Of a stretch of 64,000 nucleotides of DNA, positions 17,466-26,426 are shown one piece after another (the stretch's first letter is position 1; each line of letters starts with the position of its first letter). The notes beneath the pieces were generated by a model, which did not search any database, was not told the DNA's origin, and worked only from the letters and a program-made list of their open reading frames with translations. Source of the stretch: Rothia endophytica (GTDB taxonomy: Bacteria; Actinomycetota; Actinomycetes; Actinomycetales; Micrococcaceae); NCBI RefSeq assembly GCF_928381505.1, contig NZ_CAKMSJ010000008.1, positions 59,084-123,083 on the forward strand. The letters are read 5' to 3'. The position numbers and the translations under genes are program-made.

Positions 17466-19709
17466 ATGAATATCGAACGTAATATCACCCCCTACATCGT
17501 TTTCTCTGAGGATCCGGTATTAACCGCTCTGCAGAAGATTTCTGCCAACCAGCAGCGCATTATCTTCCTGGTCAATGAGTCAGGCTACCTGCAGGGCGCC
17601 CTATCTGACGGGGATTTCCGCCGCTGGCTCATCGCTAACCCGGCTGCCAGCCTAGAAACTTCAACCTTTGAGGTCGCCAACCTCACCCCCAAAACCGCTC
17701 CCTTCGGGGCATCCCCTGCAGAGCTCCAGGGTGAGTTCGCCCAGGGAATTTCCCTGCTACCTCTGGTCGATGAACGTGGGCACTTGGTCGCTATTGCCGT
17801 GGACGAGCAGAACGTGCTGCGCATTGGGCGAACCGAAATCTCTGAGGACTCACCCGCCTTCATCATTGCCGAGATCGGCAATAACCACCAGGGCGATGTC
17901 GACTTTGCCAAGCGCCTGGTTGACCTGGCCGTTGAAACCGGCGCTGATGCCGTGAAGTTCCAGCTACGAGATATGGACGCTCTCTACCGCCAGGCTGGCT
18001 CAAAAAGCGCTGGCGAGGACCTTGGCGTGCAGTACACCCTTGATCTGCTGCGTCGCTTCTCATTTAACGTTGATCAAATGTTTGAGGTCTTTGACCACGT
18101 CAAGCAACACGATATGGACATCATGTGCACCCCTTGGGACGCTCCCTCGGTACAGGCACTGGTGGACTACGGTGTGCAGGGCCTGAAGGTAGCATCTGCT
18201 GACCTCACCAATCACGAACTTCTGCGGGATATGGCTTCTCGTGGTCTGCCTATGCTGGTTTCAACCGGTATGAGCCGTGAGGAAGAAATCCGTGAATCGG
18301 TCAATCTGTTGCGTTCAGCTGGTGCTTCCTACGCCCTGCTCCAGTGCCAGTCCACCTACCCGGCGCCTTTCAAAGACGTCAACTTGGCTTACATGGACCG
18401 TCTGGCTGAGATTGGTCAATCCCTGGTGGGCTACTCTGGTCACGAACGTGGTTACCACGTGCCCATTGCGGCTGTTGCCCGCGGCGCAAAAATCATTGAA
18501 AAGCACTTCACCACCGATAAGACCCTGGAAGGCAACGACCATACTGTCTCGTTGCTACCAGAAGAATTCAAGGCTATGGTGACTCAGATTCGTGAGGTGG
18601 AGGAGTCCATTGGCACCGCAGCGCCTCGTGAGGTTTCCACAGGTGAGCTGATGAACCGCGTCAACCTCGCTAAGTCACTGGTAGCTACTCGCACCATCGC
18701 TAAGGGAGAGGTCGTCTCAGAAGCCGATGTTGAGGTTAAATCACCAGGCCGTGGTCTGCAGCCCAACTACCTGCCTCAGCTGGTTGGCCGTACCATGCAA
18801 CGTGAGGTTGAGGCTGGTAGCTTCTTCTTCGAGGGCGACCTCAAGGATGACCTGGTCACCCGCCGAGATTTCAAGTTCGACCGACCTTGGGGTCTGCCAG
18901 TTCGTTACCACGACTACAAGCCGCTGATTGAGGACACCAAGCCTGACTTCCTGGAATTCCATTTCAGCTACAAGGACCTCGAAATCAATATCGATGATGT
19001 CTTTGACCGCAAGTTGGGCATGTCCTTTACCACCCACCTGCCCGACCTCTTCGCAGGTGACTTCTTGGTCGACCTGGCATCCCGTGACCAGGAAATCTGG
19101 GAGCGCTCCATTGCTGAGGTTCAGCGCACCATTGACATTACCCGCGACCTGACCCGCTACTTCACCCTGGATAATGACCCCATCATGGTGGTTACCATGG
19201 GTGGCTTCACTAAGGACGGCCACATCGCACCGGCAGCCCGTGCCGATAAGTATGAGCGTATCGGTGAGGCGCTGAAGCACCTGAATACCTCCGGTGTGCG
19301 CCTTTCTGCGCAGACTTTGCCCCCTTACCCCTGGCTCATGGGTGGTCAGCAGTTCCACAACCTCTTCCTTGACCCCGAGGACACTGCCGACTTCTCAGAC
19401 ACTTACGACATTGAGCTCTGCCTGGATATCTCTCACACCATGCTGGCAGCTAACTTCCTCAAGATGCCACTGAGCGAAGCCGTTGAGCTTCTCGCACCGC
19501 GCTCTAACCATCTCCATCTAGTGGACGGCGTCGGCGTGGACGGCGAAGGCGTGCAGGTCGGTGAAGGCGACGTAGACTGGGCAGCCTTAGGGAAGCAACT
19601 GCGTAAACTCAACCCCACTGCCTCCTTTATTCCTGAAATTTGGCAGGGACACGTCAATAACGGTGAGGGCTTCTTCACCGCACTTGATCGGTTGGAAAAG
19701 TGGCTGTAA
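17466..19709 (+). CDS. nonulosonate synthase fusion: CBS pair - NeuB - SAF - TIM barrel
   Basis: A 747-residue protein, about twice a normal NeuB. Residues 1-120 look like a CBS-domain pair (FLVNESGYLQGALSDGDFRR, LLPLVDERGHLVAI). About 130-375 is the NeuB barrel that condenses PEP with an N-acyl hexosamine, with FIIAEIGNNHQGDVDFAKR, DAVKFQLRDM, LQCQSTYPAP and EKHFTTDKTLEGNDH. About 400-460 is the SAF (antifreeze-like) lid, with RTIAKGEVVSEADV and PGRGLQPNYL. From 470 on there is a second barrel like xylose isomerase/AP endonuclease 2 proteins, with ELCLDISHTMLAANF, NHLHLVDGVGVDGEGVQ and FIPEIWQGH. The barrel may epimerise or isomerise the precursor sugar. No NeuC is visible in the window. The next gene overlaps by ten bases. 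Confidence 0.88.
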   Translation: MNIERNITPYIVFSEDPVLTALQKISANQQRIIFLVNESGYLQGALSDGDFRRWLIANPAASLETSTFEVANLTPKTAPFGASPAELQGEFAQGISLLPLVDERGHLVAIAVDEQNVLRIGRTEISEDSPAFIIAEIGNNHQGDVDFAKRLVDLAVETGADAVKFQLRDMDALYRQAGSKSAGEDLGVQYTLDLLRRFSFNVDQMFEVFDHVKQHDMDIMCTPWDAPSVQALVDYGVQGLKVASADLTNHELLRDMASRGLPMLVSTGMSREEEIRESVNLLRSAGASYALLQCQSTYPAPFKDVNLAYMDRLAEIGQSLVGYSGHERGYHVPIAAVARGAKIIEKHFTTDKTLEGNDHTVSLLPEEFKAMVTQIREVEESIGTAAPREVSTGELMNRVNLAKSLVATRTIAKGEVVSEADVEVKSPGRGLQPNYLPQLVGRTMQREVEAGSFFFEGDLKDDLVTRRDFKFDRPWGLPVRYHDYKPLIEDTKPDFLEFHFSYKDLEINIDDVFDRKLGMSFTTHLPDLFAGDFLVDLASRDQEIWERSIAEVQRTIDITRDLTRYFTLDNDPIMVVTMGGFTKDGHIAPAARADKYERIGEALKHLNTSGVRLSAQTLPPYPWLMGGQQFHNLFLDPEDTADFSDTYDIELCLDISHTMLAANFLKMPLSEAVELLAPRSNHLHLVDGVGVDGEGVQVGEGDVDWAALGKQLRKLNPTASFIPEIWQGHVNNGEGFFTALDRLEKWL

Positions 19710-20845
19710 GCCATTCTCAGCCGGTGGCGCTCCACTGCGTACCGGTTCCAGGCTTTGGTGGGGTAGCCCGGCACGTTAGCGATATCGCTAAGGCCGGGCT
19801 ACCCGGTTACCGCCTGGTTGTGCTCTGCCCTCCTGGTGCACTGTCTGCTCAGCTTAAGGAACTGGGAGCCGAAGTGTTGGAAGCAAACTTTGGTACGGAT
19901 GCTGGGTTCACAGCGTCCCTACGTACCCTCACCAGCATCATCGAAAACCTGCAGCCGGCTATCGTACATAGTCATCTAGCCTATGCAGATGTGGTGGCAG
20001 CAGCCGCCGTCAATAGGCTCAAAGCGCGCAGACTCCTGCAGCGTTCAATCCACGCCCCCAGACTTTTTACGACTGAACACGGTATCGCAGGGGACGACGC
20101 GGTGTACCACGGTTCTCCCTGGCGCTCACGCCTGATGCGGGCGGTACATCGGGTTCGGCTCTGGGGTACAGATGGAGCACTCGCTGTTTCACAGTCCACC
20201 TCTGACCAAATGCGGCGTCAGTGGGGCGCACGTCAAGTGGGTGTGCTGACCAACGGTATCGACCTTTCTGGAATATCCAAGGCTGTTGTGACCCACCGAG
20301 TTGTTGCTGATGATTATCAGCTACGGGTTCTCTCGCTCTCACGTCTAGCTCCCGAAAAAGGGCTGGATGTTCTGATTGAAGCCTTCTCACAGCTACACCA
20401 GCAGGTGCCGGGTGCATCCCTTGAGATAGCTGGTGAAGGTGAGATGTTGCCCCAGCTTCAACAGCAGGTGAGGGATCTTGGCTTGGAGGGCTCAGTCAAT
20501 TTTTCTGGTTTTGTTGACCCGATTGCTGCTATGAGCCGCTCAGATATCTTGGTTCAGCTTTCGGTCTGGGAGAACTGCTCCTACACTCTGCTGGATGCCA
20601 AGGCCGCTGGCCTTAAGGTAATCGCAACAGCGGTGGGAGGTAACCCAGAGATCCTTTCGGGTGCTGAGATGGTTCCGTCCTTAAGACAGATGACTCGCGA
20701 CGTCGCTGCCTCGCTGGTTGCCAAGAAGGTTCTAGAGGCACGGGATCTACCTAATACAACATTCGAATGGACTACTACAGAAGAGATGACCAGCCACTTG
20801 GCTGATTACTACGGGGAGGGGGCAAGATGTCTATCATCGGAATAA
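19700..20845 (+). CDS. GT4 glycosyltransferase
   Basis: A 381-residue GT-B protein. The N-terminus contains PVPGFGGVARHVSDIAKAGL and VHSHLAYADVVAAAA. The donor domain begins with RVLSLSRLAPEKGLDVLIEAF, followed by LEIAGEGEMLPQLQQQV and VNFSGFVDPIAAMSRSDILV. The second acidic motif is altered (SVWENCSYTLLDAKAAGLKVI), with E and D in place of the EX7E pair. The GTG start at 19700 overlaps the NeuB fusion by ten bases. It overlaps the polymerase gene by 19 bases at its other end. Specificity unknown. Confidence 0.86.
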   Translation: MAVSHSQPVALHCVPVPGFGGVARHVSDIAKAGLPGYRLVVLCPPGALSAQLKELGAEVLEANFGTDAGFTASLRTLTSIIENLQPAIVHSHLAYADVVAAAAVNRLKARRLLQRSIHAPRLFTTEHGIAGDDAVYHGSPWRSRLMRAVHRVRLWGTDGALAVSQSTSDQMRRQWGARQVGVLTNGIDLSGISKAVVTHRVVADDYQLRVLSLSRLAPEKGLDVLIEAFSQLHQQVPGASLEIAGEGEMLPQLQQQVRDLGLEGSVNFSGFVDPIAAMSRSDILVQLSVWENCSYTLLDAKAAGLKVIATAVGGNPEILSGAEMVPSLRQMTRDVAASLVAKKVLEARDLPNTTFEWTTTEEMTSHLADYYGEGARCLSSE

Positions 20846-22068
20846 GTGATGAAGGAAAACTGACTCTGGCGCAGAAAACCATCGGGCAGCAGGTCAAAGA
20901 TTTGGGCCAGCGCGCCAAGGTTGAGGTGTCCCAGGTGCGCGTTCCTGAGTTCCTGCTTTTCGCTTCCCTACTTTTTGGGCAACCAGTTCCAGGGGTTGGA
21001 TTACCGTTTAACCAGCTCTTGGTTTTCGTCATTGTGCTGTACGCAATGACCCACAAGCCGCTTTTCTCAACAGGTAAATGGTCTCATCTCTTCATCCTCT
21101 TCGGCGCTATATTGATCTATATTGCTGTTGTCTCCGCGTTCGCTGACCCCAGTGAGTACGCGGCAAACTGGACAAGACGCTGGTTGCGCCTTGCGGTATC
21201 TACCCTCCTGATTTATGTCATAGCAGTAGGTCAGATTCACTTACGGTCAGCGATTTTAGGCTACTCAACTGCGCTGGTCGTCAACGCGGCGCTCTTCTTC
21301 GCAGGGATAGCCCCCGACACCTACGGCGGCTATCTGACCGGTTACTTGGGCGACAAAAACTTTGCGGGCCTAGTTCATGCGCTTTTTGCCCTCCTAATCA
21401 TGACCGCATATACCAAAAGATGGCAGCAGGTCACAGTTTTCTTGATTTCCTGTGGGCTCTTATGGACGACTGGTTCACGTACCTCCTTAGGCGCCCTAGT
21501 CTTTGCCTACCTTTGGATTCTTATCGCTCCCCGGCTTATTCCTGTGGCTAAAGTAGCTCTGCTAGGTGTGTTTTGGTGGCTTCTGGGGTTCCTCACTGAG
21601 GACTACTCCCAGGCTGAGGTTTTCGGCGACCGCATAGGCTCTGACGAGCTGCGTGAGCGCATTGACACGATGTCGTGGGCTAAGGTTCAAGACACCGGTT
21701 TCTTCGGTCAGGGACTGGGGGAAGCCTATGTCTACGATGTGATTGATGAACGAACTTGGTTCTTCCATAATTCTTACTGGTCAGCCTTCGTGGAGGGCGG
21801 CTGGCCCTGGGCTGTAGCACTGGCTGCAATTACCCTTTTCGTTGCAGTACGACCTCTGAGTAAGAACCCCGGGTGGAATAAATATCAAATCGTAGCCCAG
21901 GGTCTCGGAATCGCTCTTCTGGTGTGTGCCCTACGCTTGGGAGAGGTTTTCTATACGCTTCCTTGGGCCATCTGCATGGGGTATGTATTGCGTGTAGCTA
22001 TTACAGCTAGATACGAAAATAACAATATGTTCGGATACGATCGAATCATCGAAGAGAGAAAATTCTGA
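20827..22068 (+). CDS. Wzy/O-antigen-ligase type polymerase
   Basis: An integral membrane protein of 413 residues with about ten hydrophobic segments after a 40-residue charged N-terminus. The region GYLGDKNFAGLVHALFALL followed by LLWTTGSRTSLGALVF is the N-x-FA / T-x-SR pattern of the Wzy_C family, with a large loop carrying an R-E rich stretch (GDRIGSDELRERID) and HNSYWSAFVEGGW. It would polymerise undecaprenyl-linked repeat units on the outer face of the membrane or attach them to an acceptor. A strong GGGGAGGGGG precedes ATG 20827. A second polymerase candidate lies at 41094-42383. Confidence 0.82.
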   Translation: MSIIGISDEGKLTLAQKTIGQQVKDLGQRAKVEVSQVRVPEFLLFASLLFGQPVPGVGLPFNQLLVFVIVLYAMTHKPLFSTGKWSHLFILFGAILIYIAVVSAFADPSEYAANWTRRWLRLAVSTLLIYVIAVGQIHLRSAILGYSTALVVNAALFFAGIAPDTYGGYLTGYLGDKNFAGLVHALFALLIMTAYTKRWQQVTVFLISCGLLWTTGSRTSLGALVFAYLWILIAPRLIPVAKVALLGVFWWLLGFLTEDYSQAEVFGDRIGSDELRERIDTMSWAKVQDTGFFGQGLGEAYVYDVIDERTWFFHNSYWSAFVEGGWPWAVALAAITLFVAVRPLSKNPGWNKYQIVAQGLGIALLVCALRLGEVFYTLPWAICMGYVLRVAITARYENNNMFGYDRIIEERKF

Positions 22069-22976
22069 TGCCCCCGAAACCAGATGTATCTGTCATCCTG
22101 TGTGTAAGAAACGGCGCTGATGTCATTGCACGTCAGCTCGACGCCCTAGACAGCCAATCAGTCAGTTGCACATATGAGGTCATCGTAATCGATAACGGCT
22201 CGTCTGATGATACGGTCAAGGTCATTGACAGGGTAATCAAGGATTCAACCCATCTGAAAAAAATATGCAGACTCATCGATGGGGCTGATGCTTCGGGGCT
22301 GCCTCAATCGAGAAACCTTGGGGCTCAGCACGCTGAGGCAGATATTTTGGCGTTTTGCGATGCCGACGACAGGGTTGATGCTGAGTGGGTTCAATCCTAT
22401 TTCGATGAACTGAACCATCAGACCGCCTTGCTCGGAGGAAAGGTGAACCCCGTTGATGAGGCTGGGCGAGCCGTCTCTGTTGGGATAGGAGAGGGGCTTG
22501 TAGCTACCCCCTACCTACTTCACGTTCCTGGCTGCAATTTTGCAATCAACCGGCGAGCCTATTTTGAAGTTGGTGGCTTCGACGAGGGACTACCTCGCTA
22601 TGGTTTTGATGACGTTGATTTTTCATGGCGGGTTCAACAGGCAGGCTATGCAATCAACTACGTTCCTGGAGCCATAGTCGACTTTACCGTGAGCAGTAAC
22701 AGTGCCTCCATCAAAAAACGATTCTATCTCGGCGTAGGGCGAGTTTTAATGGCCCGCCGTTACCCGAGCTACGATAGTAACCCTTATAAACTTCTCCCGA
22801 CAGCCGGTGAAGCGCTGCGACAGACATTTGATTTTCTGTCGGACACTTTAAAGACAAAAGGAATAAACCGAAAATCTGCTTCTCAACTTGTTGCACAATA
22901 CGGCAGAGTTTACGGTTCCATATTGTATCGAGGAAAAAATTATTGCCCAGCGCCCCAGCTTCTTAAGTATCAATAA
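22068..22976 (+). CDS. GT2 glycosyltransferase
   Basis: A GT-A fold transferase of 302 residues: VSVILCVRNGADVIARQLDA, EVIVIDNGSSDDTV, PQSRNLGAQHAEADILAFCD, then the metal-binding DADD, GCNFAINRRAYFEVGGFDEG and YGFDDVDFSWRVQQAGYAI. The motif order and the DADD site match the GT2 gene at 5084, so the two could be paralogues. Its start overlaps the polymerase stop (TGATG), and its stop overlaps the next start (TAATG). The sugar is unknown. Confidence 0.88.
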   Translation: MPPKPDVSVILCVRNGADVIARQLDALDSQSVSCTYEVIVIDNGSSDDTVKVIDRVIKDSTHLKKICRLIDGADASGLPQSRNLGAQHAEADILAFCDADDRVDAEWVQSYFDELNHQTALLGGKVNPVDEAGRAVSVGIGEGLVATPYLLHVPGCNFAINRRAYFEVGGFDEGLPRYGFDDVDFSWRVQQAGYAINYVPGAIVDFTVSSNSASIKKRFYLGVGRVLMARRYPSYDSNPYKLLPTAGEALRQTFDFLSDTLKTKGINRKSASQLVAQYGRVYGSILYRGKNYCPAPQLLKYQ

Positions 22977-24013
22977 TGAATATAGTAATTGCTACTAATA
23001 ATGGTGATATTGGTGGTGGGGAAGTTATGCTCCTGAACCTTGCCCGAGTAATACGTGCACTGGGGCATAAGGTAACGGTGTTAGGCCCTGCATCACCTGA
23101 TGAGCTGCTTGAATCTGCTCGGGACGAAGGTTTCACCACCCTAACTTTGCCTGCGACGGATCGAAAGAGCTACATGATCCAGTTGCGAGCTTGGCGTGCT
23201 CGCAACCGCAAGAGCTTACTGTGGTGTAATGGGCTGGTACCCTCCCTTGCAACAGCCGGTGATACAAACCGGATCGTTCACCTTCACCAGCTCCCTACCG
23301 GTTCTCAAAAATATGCCTACTGGTTAGCAAAAAAGGGCGCTCGCGCTATCTTAGTCCCTAGCCACTTCGTAGCTTCTAAAATCAAGAACTCAACCGTCTT
23401 TGAAAACTGGGTTACAGAAGTACCGCAACCTATCGCCAAGACACCACCTTCTTCACCTATCCGAGTTGGTTTTTTAGGATGCCCATCTCTTATCAAGGGA
23501 ACCAATACCTTGGCTGTAGCTCTTAGCTCCCTCAATTCTGAGGCAGCGAATTCCTATCAACTGGTTGTTGGCGGCACCGCAAAATTTGTTGACAACGCGA
23601 GCCAGAATCAAGTGATGGAGTCTCTTCTAGATCTTGGCGATCAGGTGGAGCTACTGGGGTGGGTGACTCCTGAGCAACTTTTTGCTCAGACCGATTTACT
23701 GGTTGTGCCCTCTGAAGTTGATGAATCATTTGGGCTTGTTGCCGCTGAGGCGATGAGCGCCCGTCATCCCCTGGTTATCTCTAATGCAGGTGCTTTGCCG
23801 GAGGTAGTGGGGGAGAGCTACCCCTGGATTTCTCGACAAAAAGATAGCGAACACCTTGCTGCAACTGTGGCTTCCTTGGCAGAGCAACTGCTGGCCAACG
23901 ACCAGCGGCTGGATGAAGTTCTCTCTGAAAATTACTGGCGTTGGCACGAGCTGTATTCCCCCGACGCCGGTAAAGAACGAGTCCGCCGTCTGCTGAAAGA
24001 CCTAGAAAGCTAA
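22976..24013 (+). CDS. GT4 glycosyltransferase
   Basis: A 345-residue GT-B protein. IATNNGDIGGGEVMLLNLAR is the GT4 N-terminal acceptor motif. LLVVPSEVDESFGLVAAEAM contains the EX7E-like acidic pair, followed by ARHPLVISNAGALPEVVG. The middle has RVGFLGCPSLIKGTNTLAVA as the start of the donor domain. It is coupled to the gene before by a one-base overlap. The next gene starts six bases after its stop. Substrates are not identifiable. Confidence 0.87.
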   Translation: MNIVIATNNGDIGGGEVMLLNLARVIRALGHKVTVLGPASPDELLESARDEGFTTLTLPATDRKSYMIQLRAWRARNRKSLLWCNGLVPSLATAGDTNRIVHLHQLPTGSQKYAYWLAKKGARAILVPSHFVASKIKNSTVFENWVTEVPQPIAKTPPSSPIRVGFLGCPSLIKGTNTLAVALSSLNSEAANSYQLVVGGTAKFVDNASQNQVMESLLDLGDQVELLGWVTPEQLFAQTDLLVVPSEVDESFGLVAAEAMSARHPLVISNAGALPEVVGESYPWISRQKDSEHLAATVASLAEQLLANDQRLDEVLSENYWRWHELYSPDAGKERVRRLLKDLES

Positions 24014-24019
24014 ATTCTT

Positions 24020-24964
24020 ATGAGTACCTATTCAGCTGCCGTCATTATTCCTACACGTGGCGGAGCCTCAAAACTTCACTACCCTCTGGACGCTCTTGAA
24101 CAGCAAACAGAGAAAGACTTTCAGGTTATCGTCGTTATTGACGGCGATATTGATGCGTCAGCTTCAGTAGTACAGAGCTACATTGAACGCTCAACACTGA
24201 GTCTTTCTATGATTGTTTTTGACGAGAACCGGGGCCGGGTGGCAGCGCTAAATGCTGGACACTTAGCTGCTGATGCTGAGGTTCTCATCCGCTGTGATGA
24301 TGATTTGCAACCATCACCTGATTATGTAGCTCAGCATCTTTCCCACCACCTCGCTGGGGAAGAAACTGGCGTTATTGGAATCTATCAAAACATATTGCCT
24401 GATACTCCCTATGCCAGGGTGTACGGTCGGTACCGCGATGCAAAATTTAGGCAAGATGCCTATTTAGCGCCCTCAGACCGCCAGTGGATGTACTGGGCTG
24501 GTAATGTCTCTATGTCCCGGAGTCTTTTTCACCAGCTAGGCGGCTACGATGAGGCTTACCGCCTGTATGGATGGGAGGACGTTGATATGGGATATCGGTT
24601 GTACCGTGCTGGTGCAAAAATTGTGATTGATCCTCAGCTCGCGACCCCTCATCATGTTGCCGCAACCACTACAGCTATCCGAGCTAAACGCGCTCTTTAC
24701 TCTGGAGCAGCCCGAAATATCTTTGTACGTCAGCATGGAGAGAACGTCTTGGGGTCTGCTAACCCTCAGGGCTTTTGGGGTCTAGCCGTGAAAACGGTAG
24801 CTAAATTTTCCACGGAAACTAATGTAAAGTATTGGGGAAATGCCATAGACACTGTCGCTGATAAACTTCCCCCACGGCTGGCTGAAAAATTGATCTCCCT
24901 AATAGTCGAGTCAGCCAGCTATGCAGGGGTGACCCACCCCCAACGTGCACAGAAGAACTTCTAA
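24020..24964 (+). CDS. GT2 glycosyltransferase
   Basis: A 314-residue GT-A protein: SAAVIIPTRGGASKLHYPLD, QVIVVIDGDIDASASVVQSY, GRVAALNAGHLAADAEVLIR, then the metal site DDDL. WMYWAGNVSMSRSLFHQLGG and DEAYRLYGWEDVDMGYRLYR form the acceptor-side block with the ED general base. The structure is complete and typical of capsule GT2 enzymes. It overlaps or nearly touches the final gene of the operon, depending on that gene's start. Confidence 0.87.
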   Translation: MSTYSAAVIIPTRGGASKLHYPLDALEQQTEKDFQVIVVIDGDIDASASVVQSYIERSTLSLSMIVFDENRGRVAALNAGHLAADAEVLIRCDDDLQPSPDYVAQHLSHHLAGEETGVIGIYQNILPDTPYARVYGRYRDAKFRQDAYLAPSDRQWMYWAGNVSMSRSLFHQLGGYDEAYRLYGWEDVDMGYRLYRAGAKIVIDPQLATPHHVAATTTAIRAKRALYSGAARNIFVRQHGENVLGSANPQGFWGLAVKTVAKFSTETNVKYWGNAIDTVADKLPPRLAEKLISLIVESASYAGVTHPQRAQKNF

Positions 24965-24974
24965 CCGAAAGAAC

Positions 24975-26120
24975 ATGCTCTCTATGCGTTCTCGCGCCAC
25001 CATTGGTGACGGCCATACAGCTGGCACAGCCCCCATCGCCATAGCTCATGATTATCTCACCCAGCGCGGTGGAGCTGAAAGAGTTGTACTTGCTCTTCAC
25101 AAGGCTTTCCCCGATGCCCCCATCTACACCACACTTTACGATCCTGAGAATACCTACCCGGAGTTCAAAGAGTGCCAAATAATCACCTCACCTCTAAACC
25201 GTTTTAAGGTCTTTCGCAAAGATCACCGCCTGGCACTCCCATTTTTGCCCTTTTTCTCTGGTCGTATGAAGGTTGATGCCCAACAGGTGGTTGTGTCAAC
25301 CACCGGGTGGGCCCACGGTTTCGACGTACCGCAGAATGCCCTGGTCTACTGCCACTCACCGGCGCGATGGATCTACCTTACAGATCAGTATTTGGGCAGC
25401 CGTCTGAATAAGGGCCTAGCCCGAATCTTTAAGACGATGAGACCTTTCCTTCGCCGTTGGGACAGGGCTGCTGCTATGAGACTGCCAAACTATGTGGCAA
25501 ACTCAAGCACCATTCAGCAAAGAATCTTCGACGTCTATGGCAAAAACGTTGATATCATCTTCCCTCCTTACTCCATGCAGGACGGGGAGCAACGAGAGCC
25601 GATTGCCGGTCTCGAGGATTTCATGGAGCGCGGCTACTTCATGATTGTTTCGCGGCTACTTCCCTACAAAAACGTCCAGCATGCGGTAGAGGCTTTTTCA
25701 GGTCTTGACCAACAGCTACTAGTAGTGGGTGCCGGCCCTATGCTGGATGAGGTCAAATCAATGAGCACCCCAAATGTAGCTTTCGTATCCAATATTTCTG
25801 ACGCCCAAATGCGCTACGCATATGCAGGCTCAACAGCCTTACTAGCTGTGTCCCACGAGGATTTTGGTATTACCCCTCTTGAAGGTGGAGCTTTCGGCAA
25901 ACCAACCATCGCACTCCAAGCCGGGGGCTTTCTCGATACTATTTCTGAAGGTATCAACGGTGCTTTTATTAATACTCCCAGCGCTCAAGATATTAGAAAA
26001 GCTGTCCAAGAATTAGATTCGCAGCAGTATTCAGCAGAGGCTATCAAAGAGCATGTTAAGAAGTTCAGCGAAGAGCGGTTTATCGATCAGATGAAAGCTC
26101 GTTTGGCTCAGACCTCTTAG
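24975..26120 (+). CDS. GT4 glycosyltransferase, last gene of cluster 1 operon
   Basis: A GT-B protein of about 381 residues. IAIAHDYLTQRGGAERVVLA is the GT4 start. VYCHSPARWIYLTDQYLGS, the donor-domain entry YFMIVSRLLPYKNVQHAVEA and SHEDFGITPLEGGAFGKPTI with an acidic EX7E-type pair follow. The order resembles WbaZ/mannosyltransferase-like GT4 proteins. The frame extends upstream to a GTG at 24945, overlapping the previous gene; I prefer ATG 24975 after CCGAAAGAAC, but this is uncertain. It ends tail to tail with the PqqD-like gene, sharing four bases. Confidence 0.87.
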   Translation: MLSMRSRATIGDGHTAGTAPIAIAHDYLTQRGGAERVVLALHKAFPDAPIYTTLYDPENTYPEFKECQIITSPLNRFKVFRKDHRLALPFLPFFSGRMKVDAQQVVVSTTGWAHGFDVPQNALVYCHSPARWIYLTDQYLGSRLNKGLARIFKTMRPFLRRWDRAAAMRLPNYVANSSTIQQRIFDVYGKNVDIIFPPYSMQDGEQREPIAGLEDFMERGYFMIVSRLLPYKNVQHAVEAFSGLDQQLLVVGAGPMLDEVKSMSTPNVAFVSNISDAQMRYAYAGSTALLAVSHEDFGITPLEGGAFGKPTIALQAGGFLDTISEGINGAFINTPSAQDIRKAVQELDSQQYSAEAIKEHVKKFSEERFIDQMKARLAQTS

Positions 26121-26413
26121 GATCCGTTAACACGCTGTAGAAGTCCCTGATTGAGAAGAGAGTCGAGGAAAACGAGAACGCTTTCAGCAACGGCCTCGCG
26201 CGGCAATCCGTAGACATCGCTGATTTCAGTAATAATTTCTTCGGTACTAGCTGGCTGATCTAAAATTTCCCAGATGACTGTGCTCGGGCCTTTGAGCACA
26301 GCAATCTCAGATGTCAGAAGATTAGCAAGATACGACGCGTCGTCGTAAGGTTCCGAGCATTCAAAGCCCATGATGAAAGCTGTGTGCGGGGAGCGGCATA
26401 GTTTTTCTGTCAC
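26117..26413 (-). CDS. PqqD-like (RiPP recognition element fold) small protein
   Basis: A 98-residue protein with the PqqD pattern: a strand pair then LTSEIAVLKGPSTVIWEIL (the conserved I/L-x-G-x2-xx-IW-x-LL block), a helix PASTEEIITEISDVYG, and VFLDSLLNQGLLQRV at the end. In PqqD and lasso or radical-SAM peptide systems this winged-helix fold binds a leader peptide. No peptide precursor, radical SAM enzyme or protease is visible nearby. Instead its neighbours are a nucleotidyltransferase gene 13 bases upstream and polysaccharide genes on both sides. The family assignment is good; the function here is unknown. Confidence 0.75.
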   Translation of the reverse strand: MTEKLCRSPHTAFIMGFECSEPYDDASYLANLLTSEIAVLKGPSTVIWEILDQPASTEEIITEISDVYGLPREAVAESVLVFLDSLLNQGLLQRVNGS

Positions 26414-26426
26414 GATAATACTTTCC

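Noticed and set aside
18741..19358. 205-codon open frame on the minus strand
   Set aside because: Antisense to the NeuB fusion, which has strong family motifs; the frame shows no recognisable domain.
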